Shown: positions 5,804 through 14,494, counted from the first letter of the stretch. The stretch: 14,910 nt of DNA from an uncultured Bacilli bacterium (GCA_948543905.1 CAOVIS010000011.1:2502-17411), one strand, 5' to 3'. The notes: generated from the letters alone by a model not told the origin. Translations and numbers: made by a program.

Positions 5804-7849
5804 TTAATATTTTGGTTCAGGTGCTAAAAAGGTTATCTCATTTACTGTAAGTCTTATAGTTGTTCCATAACCTTCATTAGTTGTAATCTTAATTAAAGTA
5901 GTTCCAACTCCTTTAGCAACTATCACTCCATAAGCATTAACAGTTGCCACATTTGTATTACTAGAGCTATATCTAACTGTACAATTAGTATCTACATTTA
6001 ATTTATAAGTTCCACCTTTAAACATTGCAAAATCTGTTTCATTAACTTTAAAATATTTAGATTCATTAACATACACTGTAAATCTTGCACTTTCATTACC
6101 AACTTTAACCGTAATAGTCGCAGTGCCAGCTCCAGTTGCAGTTATTCTACCACTAGAATTTACTGTTGCAACTCTCGTATTACTACTACTAAATGTTGCT
6201 CTATCACTTAAATTAGTATTATAAGATATTGTATAACTATCTCCTACATTAAGAGTTGTACTAGTTCTATTTAATGAAAGATAACTTGCTGTCACATTTA
6301 CTCTAACACTAGCACTTACTCCATTACTAGCATTAGCGGTAATAGTCACAGTACCAGCTCTTCTGGCTGTAATTACTCCACTACTAGAAACACTTGCTAC
6401 ACTACTATTACTAGTTGACCAAGTAACTCTTTGATTAGTGGCATTACTAGGTGTTATACTAGCTCTTAAATTATAAGTATCACCTACATTTAAACTAACA
6501 TTTGTTGTATTTAAAGTTATTTTAGATACAGCCACATTTGTATTAGAGCCATTATTATTGTTATTGTTGTTATTACTATTACCATAATTATACAAAGTAT
6601 TTCGTTTATCACTTACTACTACTCTATTGCCATTTTGATCTAAAAAGTAAACATAAACATCAGTAAGTGCATAATAAATTTTGGCTTTTACTACAAATTT
6701 AATTTGATACCCAACTAACCCTGTATTAGCTGTATTATAAGCTGGTGTAAATATTGGTGTTGAAACACTTAAATTTACTCCTGTACTCTTTTGTAAACTA
6801 CTCATTTCATTAACCAATTTTTGATATTCTCGAGCTCCCATATCAGAAGCTATATTCGCATACTGTGAATTATAATAAGAATCTTTACTTACAGCACAAT
6901 TACCACTTATAACATATGCTACTGGATAATAATAATTATAAGATTTATTACCATAAGGACATGTAACATTAGTTGTATTATTAGGTTTATTATTTGTATT
7001 AGTATTCGGTTTAGAGGTATTATTATTAGGCTTACTAACTATTACATTATTATTTGTATTTGTATTAGGCTTTACTGCAATAATATTATTTGTTGAGCCA
7101 TTATTATTTCCATTACTATTATTTGTAGTAGGGGCTTCTACTCTAATTGTATCTAATATATAATCAGACTTATCCCCACAGACTAGCCTTACTTTAAGTG
7201 AATAATCTGTATCATTAACTTTAGTCGCTTCAGCATAACTATCTGTCATACTACAAACTGTATTAAATTCTGCAATTAAATTTTTAGATATCATATTCTC
7301 TAAAGTTAACTTAACTGAACTAGCTATACTACTTGGTAAATTTTCTCCTTTAAAATAATTACTAGCAACACTTTTCATATTACTTAAATTTGTATTAAAA
7401 CTAATATTATCATCAACATCAACAATCATATTAGGAACAGTAATTGTATCAATCAAAACATTAGACTCACTATCACAAACTAACTTAACTCTAATTGAAT
7501 AATCTTCATCACTAATTCGCATTGCTTCTGCATAACTATCTGTCAAATTACAAGCTTTATCATTTTGGTCTTTAAATTCTACTAAAAGCTTACTATTAAA
7601 CATTTCTCCTAAAGTTATTTTCTTAGTTTCTTTTAAAGATGAAGGTAAATTAGACCCCGTAAAATACTCATGCGCAGCACTTTGCATATTATTCAAATTA
7701 AAATTAAAATTAGATTCTACTGTCTTTTTATCCTTTTTAAAAAATGAAACAAACCATAAAATCACAAATAAAGCTACTAATAAAATAACCATTTTAATTA
7801 TTAATGATTTCCAATTAATATTTAATTTTCTTACCTTTTCTTCATACAT
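5804..7849 (-). CDS. Large membrane-anchored surface protein with Big_2 Ig-like domains
   Basis: A 681-residue protein. Lys/Arg-rich start, one transmembrane helix (about 18-37), then an extracellular part. Residues 47-138 and 150-238 are tandem repeats sharing FN.NL.NM.S.A..YF.G.NLPSS, LTDSYAEA or MTDSYAEA, DYS.(K/R)V(K/R)LVC and DTI.V. Each carries two cysteines (100/125 and 199/224) that could form one disulfide. An Asn/Thr-rich linker (241-296) leads to an unrecognised domain (297-420), a second Asn run (424-437), then three bacterial Ig-like Big_2 domains (about 441-520, 522-595, 598-672), each with the SSN..VA(S/T)V...G.I.A...GT pattern. It has no LPxTG motif. The ATG at 7849 is preferred over 7909 because GGGGGA lies 8 bases before it. 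A role in adhesion or envelope architecture is inferred. Confidence 0.85.
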   Translation of the reverse strand: MYEEKVRKLNINWKSLIIKMVILLVALFVILWFVSFFKKDKKTVESNFNFNLNNMQSAAHEYFTGSNLPSSLKETKKITLGEMFNSKLLVEFKDQNDKACNLTDSYAEAMRISDEDYSIRVKLVCDSESNVLIDTITVPNMIVDVDDNISFNTNLSNMKSVASNYFKGENLPSSIASSVKLTLENMISKNLIAEFNTVCSMTDSYAEATKVNDTDYSLKVRLVCGDKSDYILDTIRVEAPTTNNSNGNNNGSTNNIIAVKPNTNTNNNVIVSKPNNNTSKPNTNTNNKPNNTTNVTCPYGNKSYNYYYPVAYVISGNCAVSKDSYYNSQYANIASDMGAREYQKLVNEMSSLQKSTGVNLSVSTPIFTPAYNTANTGLVGYQIKFVVKAKIYYALTDVYVYFLDQNGNRVVVSDKRNTLYNYGNSNNNNNNNNGSNTNVAVSKITLNTTNVSLNVGDTYNLRASITPSNATNQRVTWSTSNSSVASVSSSGVITARRAGTVTITANASNGVSASVRVNVTASYLSLNRTSTTLNVGDSYTISYNTNLSDRATFSSSNTRVATVNSSGRITATGAGTATITVKVGNESARFTVYVNESKYFKVNETDFAMFKGGTYKLNVDTNCTVRYSSSNTNVATVNAYGVIVAKGVGTTLIKITTNEGYGTTIRLTVNEITFLAPEPKY

Positions 7850-7897
7850 TGAAGATTCCCCCTTATAACCAACCATTAAACCGTGGTTTTGGGAGCT

Positions 7898-7926
7898 ATC
7901 ATACCACAAAAAAGAAAAAAAGTCAA
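7898..7926 (-). promoter_or_regulatory. Promoter of the Ig-like surface-protein gene
   Basis: Minus strand: TTGACT (7926-7921), a 17-base spacer made almost entirely of T, then TATGAT (7903-7898). The start would be near 7891. The -35 box lies inside the 3' arm of the preceding gene's terminator. Confidence 0.6.
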
Positions 7927-7944
7927 ACAGAACTTTAGTTTGAC
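7915..7944 (-). terminator. Terminator of the HAAS-like gene, fused to the next promoter
   Basis: Minus strand: GTCAAAC (7944-7938), a 9-base loop, GTTTGAC (7928-7922), then a long T run. The perfect 7-base stem and T tail begin 8 bases after the TAG at 7952. Confidence 0.75.
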
Positions 7945-7951
7945 ATAATTT

Positions 7952-8422
7952 CTAAGCACCACTACTATTTTTAAGCTTCTTAACCTTATCATTTATCAAA
8001 TATATTAATACAAATACTGAGGTAATTGTATATAATAATTCTATTATTAAATTCCAAACAACATAAGCTCCATCTTCTTGTAAAGAACTAAAAATATTAC
8101 TAACCATATCTCTCGTATATATAAAAGGTACTTTAATAATTATAATTACCAATAACAAATAAAGAAAAAAAACAATCATATTTTGAATTAAATTCTTATC
8201 TTTACTCTTGAAAATATTAATAATATAAGATATAGAATCTAAAAATTTTTGCTTAACAGGAATTTCTACTCTTAATCTATCATATATCTTTTTTGCCTCT
8301 TCCACTGGATTTAAATTATAATTATCCAAATCTTTATACTCTCTTAATGCCAACTTCAAATTCTCTCTATTTAAATATTTAAGTTCTCTTTTTAACTTCC
8401 TTAAAAATATTTTCTTACTCAT
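7952..8422 (-). CDS. HAAS/DUF1700-like membrane protein
   Basis: A 156-residue protein. The N-terminal ~60 residues are charged and helical (MSKKIFLRKLKRELKYL...), similar to the HAAS domain found in small membrane proteins that often pair with signalling or PadR-type regulators. Two transmembrane helices follow (about 82-101 and 121-143), and the C-terminus is short and basic. The ATG at 8422 is chosen because AAGGAG lies 6 bases upstream. It overlaps the stop of the 568-residue gene by 8 bases, so the two are co-translated and probably work together. No PadR gene is adjacent. The function is unknown and the HAAS call is from sequence pattern. Confidence 0.65.
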   Translation of the reverse strand: MSKKIFLRKLKRELKYLNRENLKLALREYKDLDNYNLNPVEEAKKIYDRLRVEIPVKQKFLDSISYIINIFKSKDKNLIQNMIVFFLYLLLVIIIIKVPFIYTRDMVSNIFSSLQEDGAYVVWNLIIELLYTITSVFVLIYLINDKVKKLKNSSGA

Positions 8423-10121
8423 ATTGCACTCCTTCAATGTATCCTAATTGAAATATATATTCCTTATTAAGAGTTAAATTCTTAGTAACAATTATACCAC
8501 TATTGTCATATTTTTCATTAACTTTATTATATTTATTTACCGTTAAAACTTCATTTACATCAATTATATTGCCCATTGTGTAAATACTATCACTTTTAAT
8601 AAGACTTATTTCTAAATTAGACCCATCAGTCTCCAATTTAAACGGTATATATATAACCTTACTATTTTTTAAAACATCTAGTAAATAAACAAACTTTTTA
8701 TTAACATAAATTGGATTTATCGTTAAAGATTTATATTTATTATCATCACTAATAGCAAACGCTTTAATATCATCTAATAAATTAAAATTTACACTCTCCA
8801 AAGTTCTACAAATATCAATTAAAGAATTTAAGAAACTATCTATATTTTTACAATTTAAATAATTAAAATAATGTAAAAGAAAATGACTATTAAGTTCACA
8901 ATCTCTTAAACTCTCTGTTTCTTGATATAATTCTTCTATATTGCAATTACTTTTTATATCATCTATATCTGGATAACTATTATTAATAATATAATTACAA
9001 ATATTTTTATAATAAGAATTATATAAAACTAAATAAGCTTGTTCTTTAGGATTTAAATTATCGAAACTATCTCTTAAATTTTTAACAACTACTTGCTCAC
9101 TAGCTTTTTCTTGAGAGTTATTCTCTTCTACTTCTACATCTCTACCAGTTATAATTAAAGAAGACTTACTAATATCATCTATTTTAGCGTACTTATCATT
9201 TATTTTACTTATCTCATTGCTCACAAAAACATTTACACTTCCAAGTTCATTATTAGGCTTTAAAAAGGATTTCAATTCTTCATCAATATTATGAATTTTA
9301 CTACCCTTTAAATTAAAATTTTCTTCTGAAGCAATCTTACTCTTAACAAAATTAATTTGTTTCTCTAGTATTTCTATATTATAACGGTATATACTATTAG
9401 AGAACATATTAACTAAATTTTTTTCATCCGCTTCTTCCACTCTACATATATCAATTAAAGACCTCAAATAATTTTCTATCTCTTTCAGAGTTTTACTCTT
9501 AATATTTTCTAAATTATTTTTTAAAATCTCTTCATTATTATCATTAACCATATTTTCCAAGGTTACAATTTTCTTCTCAATTATTTTATTCTTCTCATAA
9601 TACTTAGCTAAATTAACTAACAAATCATATTTTAAATCATTTTCTTTAATTTTTAAATCATTTTTCTTTAATCGATTATCAAGCTTCGTTTTTTTTAAAT
9701 CTATCACATAATTAGTTAAACTAGTAATATTTGTCAAATATCTCTTTCGTAAATTCTCTTCCTGCAAATTCTCTTTTTTTTCATCTATAATATTATTTAA
9801 ATTCCGCATTTCTTCATAATTTAAATCTTTATCTTCATAAAAATATTTAACACTCGTAATTTTTTTATTATATTCATCTAATTTTAATCTAATTGGATAT
9901 TTATCTTTATTTTTTTTATACCAAAAATATTTATTTAAAAAATCTTCTACCTCTTCATCACGCTTAAAAACAAACAACCTTGTCAGAAAACTAAAATAGC
10001 TATCTTTTATATCCATACAAAGACCTATTTCACTATCACATTTATATACAGTTGGCCCATATTTATGCGAATTAATATTATAAGAATTAAGTATCTTAAG
10101 CATTTTCGGTATATCTAACAT
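8415..10121 (-). CDS. Unidentified 568-residue coiled-coil protein with an internal motif duplication
   Basis: I do not recognise this family. It has no signal peptide and no transmembrane helix. Residues 100-215 are strongly charged and predicted coiled coil (long K/E/N/L runs). The motif SLIDICR occurs twice, at 221-227 and 433-439, each preceded by a helix and an aromatic-rich stretch. This suggests two diverged copies of one module separated by an acidic linker (about 325-345). The C-terminal part (460-568) looks beta-rich. The frame is intact, the start has an AGGAGAGGG ribosome site, and the promoter is good. It overlaps the HAAS-like membrane gene, so a membrane-associated partner role is plausible but unproven. 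Confidence 0.75.
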   Translation of the reverse strand: MLDIPKMLKILNSYNINSHKYGPTVYKCDSEIGLCMDIKDSYFSFLTRLFVFKRDEEVEDFLNKYFWYKKNKDKYPIRLKLDEYNKKITSVKYFYEDKDLNYEEMRNLNNIIDEKKENLQEENLRKRYLTNITSLTNYVIDLKKTKLDNRLKKNDLKIKENDLKYDLLVNLAKYYEKNKIIEKKIVTLENMVNDNNEEILKNNLENIKSKTLKEIENYLRSLIDICRVEEADEKNLVNMFSNSIYRYNIEILEKQINFVKSKIASEENFNLKGSKIHNIDEELKSFLKPNNELGSVNVFVSNEISKINDKYAKIDDISKSSLIITGRDVEVEENNSQEKASEQVVVKNLRDSFDNLNPKEQAYLVLYNSYYKNICNYIINNSYPDIDDIKSNCNIEELYQETESLRDCELNSHFLLHYFNYLNCKNIDSFLNSLIDICRTLESVNFNLLDDIKAFAISDDNKYKSLTINPIYVNKKFVYLLDVLKNSKVIYIPFKLETDGSNLEISLIKSDSIYTMGNIIDVNEVLTVNKYNKVNEKYDNSGIIVTKNLTLNKEYIFQLGYIEGVQYE

Positions 10122-10146
10122 ATGAGCCCTCTCCTATTCTTTAACT

Positions 10147-10175
10147 ATTATATCATACTAAAAACATTTATTCAA
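10147..10175 (-). promoter_or_regulatory. Promoter of the 568-residue gene
   Basis: Minus strand: TTGAAT (10175-10170), a 17-base spacer ending in TGA, perfect TATAAT (10152-10147). Start near 10140, about 19 bases before the ATG. Divergent from the DUF308 promoter. Confidence 0.65.
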
Positions 10176-10183
10176 TTTTTTAC

Positions 10184-10212
10184 TTGCTTAAAAATAAAAG
10201 CCATTATATAAT
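10184..10212 (+). promoter_or_regulatory. Promoter of the DUF308-DUF1653 pair
   Basis: TTGCTT (10184-10189), a 17-base spacer, perfect TATAAT (10207-10212). The start would be near 10219, only about 9 bases before the ATG at 10228, so the leader would be very short. Confidence 0.55.
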
Positions 10213-10227
10213 TAAGATGGTGATTAT

Positions 10228-10755
10228 ATGGAAACTGAAATTATAAAACCTAAGAAAAAAGACAAGTCTAAAAAACAAGAGGATAAATCTATACTAACCC
10301 CCATTATTTATTTAATCATAGGTGTAATACTAGCTTTTAAAAATAATTCTGCAGTTAAATTTATCTTTTATATTATAGGTATTTTTATCATTATCTATGG
10401 TATCAAATCTTTTATAACCTACTACAAATTTAAAGATAAAGCACAATACAAAAACATTAATATAACTCTCGCTATCACATCAATTATAATAGGTGCTTTA
10501 TTCATAATCTTAAGTGGTATATTTGAAAAAGGTATAAGATATGCTATAGGTTTCTTCTTTATTTTTATGGGTATAAGTAGACTCTTAACTTCTATAAGCT
10601 TTAATGATTATAAAAACTTAAGCACTATTAGTAATATAGTTTTAATAATTATTGGTCTTTATAGTATTTTTATATCTAATGTTATCTTAGTAATTATTGG
10701 ATGGATTTTAATTATTAATGCCCTTATCTTATTTTGGGATTATCTAAGGAGGTAA
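10228..10755 (+). CDS. DUF308/HdeD-like membrane protein
   Basis: A 175-residue protein with a Lys-rich cytoplasmic N-terminus (to about 20) and six hydrophobic helices in three hairpins (about 22-37, 43-63, 78-98, 103-121, 133-149, 151-170). The repeated pattern of a helix, a short loop and a helix ending in GI..I..GI, FMGISRL or IIGWILIINA is that of the DUF308/HdeD family. These are membrane proteins of mostly unknown function; HdeD is linked to acid resistance in E. coli. It is first of a two-gene operon, and its last codons contain the AGGAGG that serves the DUF1653 gene. Confidence 0.7.
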   Translation: METEIIKPKKKDKSKKQEDKSILTPIIYLIIGVILAFKNNSAVKFIFYIIGIFIIIYGIKSFITYYKFKDKAQYKNINITLAITSIIIGALFIILSGIFEKGIRYAIGFFFIFMGISRLLTSISFNDYKNLSTISNIVLIIIGLYSIFISNVILVIIGWILIINALILFWDYLRR

Positions 10756-10759
10756 AAGG

Positions 10760-10981
10760 ATGGAAGTAAAAGTAGGACACAAATATAAACATTTTAAAGG
10801 TACAATCATGGAAGTCATAGCAATTGCCAAACACAGTGAAACTCTAGAAGAACTAGTTATCTATAAACATTTAGAAGATGGAGAAATTTGGGCTAGACCA
10901 ATCAATATGTTCACTAGTAAAGTAGATCATGAAAAATATCCTAACATTAATCAAGAGTATCGTTTTGAAGAAATTAACTAA
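10760..10981 (+). CDS. DUF1653 family protein
   Basis: A 73-residue soluble protein that fits the whole DUF1653 domain: the start VGHKYKHFKG, then AIAKHSETLEELVIYKHL, then the IWARPINMF motif and a short tail. The biochemical role is unknown. It begins 4 bases after the DUF308 gene with a perfect AGGAGG ribosome site 8 bases upstream, so it is probably strongly translated from the same mRNA. Confidence 0.85.
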   Translation: MEVKVGHKYKHFKGTIMEVIAIAKHSETLEELVIYKHLEDGEIWARPINMFTSKVDHEKYPNINQEYRFEEIN

Positions 10982-11005
10982 AAAAGGACACATCACTGCC
11001 CTTTT
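10976..11005. terminator. Bidirectional terminator between DUF1653 and smpB
   Basis: AAAAGG (10982-10987), a 12-base loop, CCTTTT (11000-11005). On the minus strand the stem is followed by TTTTTTAG, a good tail for smpB. On the plus strand the tail is CCTTTTAATAAT, weaker. The two genes converge here. Confidence 0.6.
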
Positions 11006-11432
11006 AATAATACCTATTTTCCCTTTTTAAATCTCTCTCTTTAATTGCCTCTCTTTTGTCATATAATTTTTTACCTTTACAAAGACCAACTAATATTTTA
11101 ACTTTATTTTTTTTAAAATATAACTTGAGCGGAATTAAAGTAAGTCCTTCCATTTTTACTTTTTCTTTAAGCTTATATATTTCCTTTTTATGCATAAGTA
11201 ATTTTCTAGTTCGTCTCTCATCATGATTAAAAATATTACCTTCCTCATATTTAGCTATATACATATTAATTATGTAAACTTCATTACCTCTAATATTCAC
11301 AAAAGAATCTTTTAAGTCCACCGAACCATTTCTTATTGCTTTAATTTCCGTCCCAGCAAGAACAATTCCTACTTCCATTTCTTCTAAAATTGCATAATCA
11401 AAATATGCTTTTTTATTTTTTACTTCTATCAT
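11004..11432 (-). CDS. smpB: SsrA-binding protein SmpB
   Basis: SmpB binds tmRNA and places it in the A site of stalled ribosomes so that the incomplete protein is tagged for degradation. The 142-residue protein shows the family pattern: NKKAYFDY at the start, VLAGTEIKAIRNGSVDLKDSFV, then YIAKYEEGNIFNHDERRTRKLL, LIPLKLYFKKNKVKI, and a GKKLYDKREAIKERD basic tail. The ATG at 11432 is preferred to the one at 11459 because GGAGG precedes it and MIEVKNKKAYF is the normal start. It overlaps the end of rnr by 20 bases. The rnr-smpB order is common in Firmicutes, and RNase R degrades the non-stop mRNAs released by SmpB-tmRNA. Confidence 0.95.
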   Translation of the reverse strand: MIEVKNKKAYFDYAILEEMEVGIVLAGTEIKAIRNGSVDLKDSFVNIRGNEVYIINMYIAKYEEGNIFNHDERRTRKLLMHKKEIYKLKEKVKMEGLTLIPLKLYFKKNKVKILVGLCKGKKLYDKREAIKERDLKRENRYY

Positions 11433-13527
11433 TTTTATCCTCCACAACTTCAAAATCAATCATCGCTGTCTCTTTAGAGGCATTAACTACTTTTATTTTA
11501 ATCTTATCACCGACTCGATAAATTTTTTTAGCAGATTTCCCAATTAAAGATAAAAGTTCTGATACATAGTTATAATAATCACCTTTTAATGTATTAACAT
11601 GCACAAGTCCTTCAATCAAATTAGGTAAACTTACAAAAAAGCCAAAATTAACCACAGAGCTAATAACGCCTTCATATTCTTCCCCAATATGACTTTCCAT
11701 ATACTCTGCCATTTTCATATCATTAACATCTCGTTCTGCCTCAATACTAGCAACTTCCCTTTCACTAGCATGTTCCGCAATATTTACTAAAGCACTTTCT
11801 AAATAATTAATTGTACTCATACTAAAATCTTTTTCTACAAGATATGTTTTTAAAAGTCTATGTACAACTAAATCAGGATACCTTCTAATTGGTGATGTAA
11901 AATGCGTATAGTCACTACTAGCAAGTCCGAAATGTCCAATATTTGTCTTTGAATATTCAGCTTTCTTCATACTTCTTAAAAGCAAACTAGATAAAATTGG
12001 AAATTCAGGTTTATCTTTAAGCTCATTTAATAAACTTTGCATTGTCTTAGGTGTTATTTCTTTAATATTAGTATTTATCTTATATCCTAGCGCTTTAACT
12101 AAATTTAAAAAATCTTCAATCTTCTCAACATTAGGTAAATCATGAACTCGATATATAAAAGGCATAGCCATATTAGAAATATGTGTTGCTACTGTCTCAT
12201 TAGCCGCGATCATAAAATCTTCAATTAGATTTTCGCCATCTCCTCGCGTTCTTTTTTGAATATCTATTGCCCTTCCATTTTCATCTTGAATAACTTTCGC
12301 CTCATCTATATCAAATTCAATATACCCACGATTTACTTTTCTCTTTCTAAGTATTTTAGCAAGCTCATTCATTTTCAGCAAAGTTCCCGCAAATTCTTCA
12401 TAACCTTCTGGTGTATTTTTACCTTCTAAAATCTGATTAACACAAGTATAAGTCATTTTTTTTCTTGACTTTATATAAGAAGGGAAAATATCATAACTAA
12501 CCGTTTCTCCCTTTTGATTTATATTCATTACACACGAAAAAGAAAGTCTTACCACATTTTCATTTAATGAACAAATTCCATTTGAAAGCTTATGTGGAAG
12601 CATGGGAATTACTGTATCAGCAAGATATGCACTAGTCCCTCGATTATATGCCTCATCACCTAAAGCGGTATTTTCTTTAACATAATGACTAACATCCGCA
12701 ATATGTACTCCTAATGTATAGATGCCATCTTTACAAGTAAGACTTATTGCATCATCAATATCTTTCGTATCTGCCCCATCTATTGTAAATATTTCTTCCC
12801 TAGTTAAATCTTTTCTTCCTATTAGTTCCTCATTCTTCACTTCATTAGGAATTCTATCTAATTCTTGTAAGACTTCACTATTAAACTCTGGCATAATATC
12901 ATATTTATAAGCAATGCTTAATATATCTATTCCTGCATCATCTTTATGTCCAATAATCTTGATTACATCCGCAAGATAACACTTGTTACCAAGATTTTTA
13001 CTTAAATGCACCAAAACTTTATGGCCTTCTACGCAATTACTAGTTGTTTCTCTACTTAAAAAAACTCTCAAAGTAACTTTGTTATCGTCAGGTTTTAAAA
13101 TCATCTTTCCATCTTCTACTATTACTTCTCCCACCAAATTAGCAATACCTCTTTTGATAACTTTTAAAACTCTACCTTCTGGCTTAAGACCTTTTTTTAG
13201 AATCTCTATTAAAACAGTATCCCCATGAATAGCACTTCCCAAATTATTTTCCGCAATGTAAATATCATCTTCTTTATCAAGCACTAAAAAACCAAACCCT
13301 TTTTTATTTATCGCAAGTTTTCCGATTTTTAACCCTGGACAATTAGTCATTAATAAATATTTATCTTTTTTAGTTCTAAAAACTTTATATTCATCCACTA
13401 ATTCTTGAATTATATCACTTAAATTCTGATATTCCTGGACACTTTTAAGTCCTAATAAATCATTAATCTCCATTAAAGTTTTAGCTTCATGAATATTTTT
13501 TAAAATACTTAATATATTATCCTTCAT
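11413..13527 (-). CDS. rnr: Ribonuclease R
   Basis: A processive 3'-5' exoribonuclease of the RNB family, 704 residues, near the usual length. Domains in order: an N-terminal winged-helix/HTH region (about 1-65), two cold-shock domains (about 66-220), the RNB catalytic domain starting near TIDGADTKDIDDAIS (about 250) with its Asp cluster and continuing through YRVHDLP, the FTSPIRRYPDL signature and AERDV, and a C-terminal S1 domain (GEEYEGVISSVVNFGFFVS). The C-terminus is a short lysine tail. The ATG at 13527 (MKDNILSIL) is preferred to a GTG at 13539, which has no room for a ribosome site. It overlaps the end of the thymidine kinase gene by 11 bases. Confidence 0.95.
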   Translation of the reverse strand: MKDNILSILKNIHEAKTLMEINDLLGLKSVQEYQNLSDIIQELVDEYKVFRTKKDKYLLMTNCPGLKIGKLAINKKGFGFLVLDKEDDIYIAENNLGSAIHGDTVLIEILKKGLKPEGRVLKVIKRGIANLVGEVIVEDGKMILKPDDNKVTLRVFLSRETTSNCVEGHKVLVHLSKNLGNKCYLADVIKIIGHKDDAGIDILSIAYKYDIMPEFNSEVLQELDRIPNEVKNEELIGRKDLTREEIFTIDGADTKDIDDAISLTCKDGIYTLGVHIADVSHYVKENTALGDEAYNRGTSAYLADTVIPMLPHKLSNGICSLNENVVRLSFSCVMNINQKGETVSYDIFPSYIKSRKKMTYTCVNQILEGKNTPEGYEEFAGTLLKMNELAKILRKRKVNRGYIEFDIDEAKVIQDENGRAIDIQKRTRGDGENLIEDFMIAANETVATHISNMAMPFIYRVHDLPNVEKIEDFLNLVKALGYKINTNIKEITPKTMQSLLNELKDKPEFPILSSLLLRSMKKAEYSKTNIGHFGLASSDYTHFTSPIRRYPDLVVHRLLKTYLVEKDFSMSTINYLESALVNIAEHASEREVASIEAERDVNDMKMAEYMESHIGEEYEGVISSVVNFGFFVSLPNLIEGLVHVNTLKGDYYNYVSELLSLIGKSAKKIYRVGDKIKIKVVNASKETAMIDFEVVEDKNDRSKK

Positions 13528-14101
13528 GTACTTTTTCACCCTTTTTATATTTTAAATAACACTTCCCACATACACTATCATATGTTACTTTGCCAATTCC
13601 ATCAATGGCCACTTGTTCGCCTCTAAAAGTAGGTTTCCCATTTACTAGTCTTAAATTTTGGGTAGCTTTCTTCCCACAATGACAAATAGTTTTTAATTCT
13701 TCTAAATCATCTGCAATAGCAAGTAATCTTGCACTTCCCGAAAATACTTTCATTTGAAAATCACATCTAAGTCCATAACAAAGAACTGGTATATCTTTAT
13801 CTTTAGTTATCCAATAAAGTTCATCTACTTGTTTTTCTGTTAAAAATTGAGCTTCATCTATTAGTATTGCTGCAATACCATCTTTTAAATAATTGCTAAC
13901 TTTATCATTAGAATCAAGCAAAATATCTACTTCTCGCGATAAATTGCTTCTATTCATAACTCTATTATCTCCTTTTTTATCAATACTAGGCTTCATAAGC
14001 AATACTTTTTGTCCTTTTTCTTCATAATTATAAGCCACCTGAATAATTGCTGTTGACTTTCCACAATTCATTGCTCCATATCTAAAATATAATTTTGCCA
14101 T
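13517..14101 (-). CDS. tdk: Thymidine kinase (type II)
   Basis: Phosphorylates thymidine with ATP in pyrimidine salvage. The 194-residue protein has the P-loop GAMNCGKST (9-17), the DEAQF catalytic/Walker B motif (82-86, Glu83 the general base), a Cys zinc site (Cys140, Cys142, Cys178, Cys181), and a lasso segment between the second and third of these cysteines. Length is typical of the bacterial type II enzyme. AAAGGAG lies 6 bases before the ATG. It starts 3 bases after the prepilin stop and overlaps rnr, so all four genes are one operon. Confidence 0.95.
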   Translation of the reverse strand: MAKLYFRYGAMNCGKSTAIIQVAYNYEEKGQKVLLMKPSIDKKGDNRVMNRSNLSREVDILLDSNDKVSNYLKDGIAAILIDEAQFLTEKQVDELYWITKDKDIPVLCYGLRCDFQMKVFSGSARLLAIADDLEELKTICHCGKKATQNLRLVNGKPTFRGEQVAIDGIGKVTYDSVCGKCYLKYKKGEKVHEG

Positions 14102-14104
14102 AAC

Positions 14105-14443
14105 TTACTCCTTTATTACGCATTTCTTTTGATTATTCTTCTTATAAATGTTAATAACTATATTCTTATCAACATCACTTTCATCCAATAACCCTTCATC
14201 AATTAATTCTTGTACCTTTAGCTCACATCCGTATTCCATACAATTGGCTTTTAAATCCCTATTTTTATCTAATTCCACATAAAGACAAGCCGCATCTGTT
14301 ACAATTTTTTCTTTATCCTGAATTTGAACCTCATCTTTAGTTTCCAATAATTTAATAATATTTATACTAGCTAAAACTGCAATAATCCCCACAATTGTTA
14401 AAGTTGCTAATACTTCAATTAATGTAAATCCTCTTTTATTCAT
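14105..14443 (-). CDS. Type IV prepilin-like protein
   Basis: A 112-residue secreted or membrane protein. MNKRGFTLIEVLATLTIVGI is a classic type IV prepilin N-terminus: cleavage between Gly5 and Phe6, Glu at position 5 of the mature form, then a hydrophobic helix (6-30). The remainder is a short helical and charged domain with three cysteines, two of them in NCMEYGC. In Gram-positive bacteria such proteins are minor pseudopilins of competence or related systems, but no secretion ATPase or peptidase is in this window. ATG at 14443 is chosen over GTG at 14452. A TATAAT (14464-14459) would give a leader of about 9 bases. The gene heads the tdk-rnr-smpB operon. Confidence 0.75.
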   Translation of the reverse strand: MNKRGFTLIEVLATLTIVGIIAVLASINIIKLLETKDEVQIQDKEKIVTDAACLYVELDKNRDLKANCMEYGCELKVQELIDEGLLDESDVDKNIVINIYKKNNQKKCVIKE

Positions 14444-14494
14444 CTTTATCACAATATCATTATATAATATTTAACCCAATAATTAAAGAACAAA

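Noticed and set aside
12722..13228. Two plus-strand open frames inside rnr
   Set aside because: Both lie antisense to conserved RNase R domains and lack ribosome sites.
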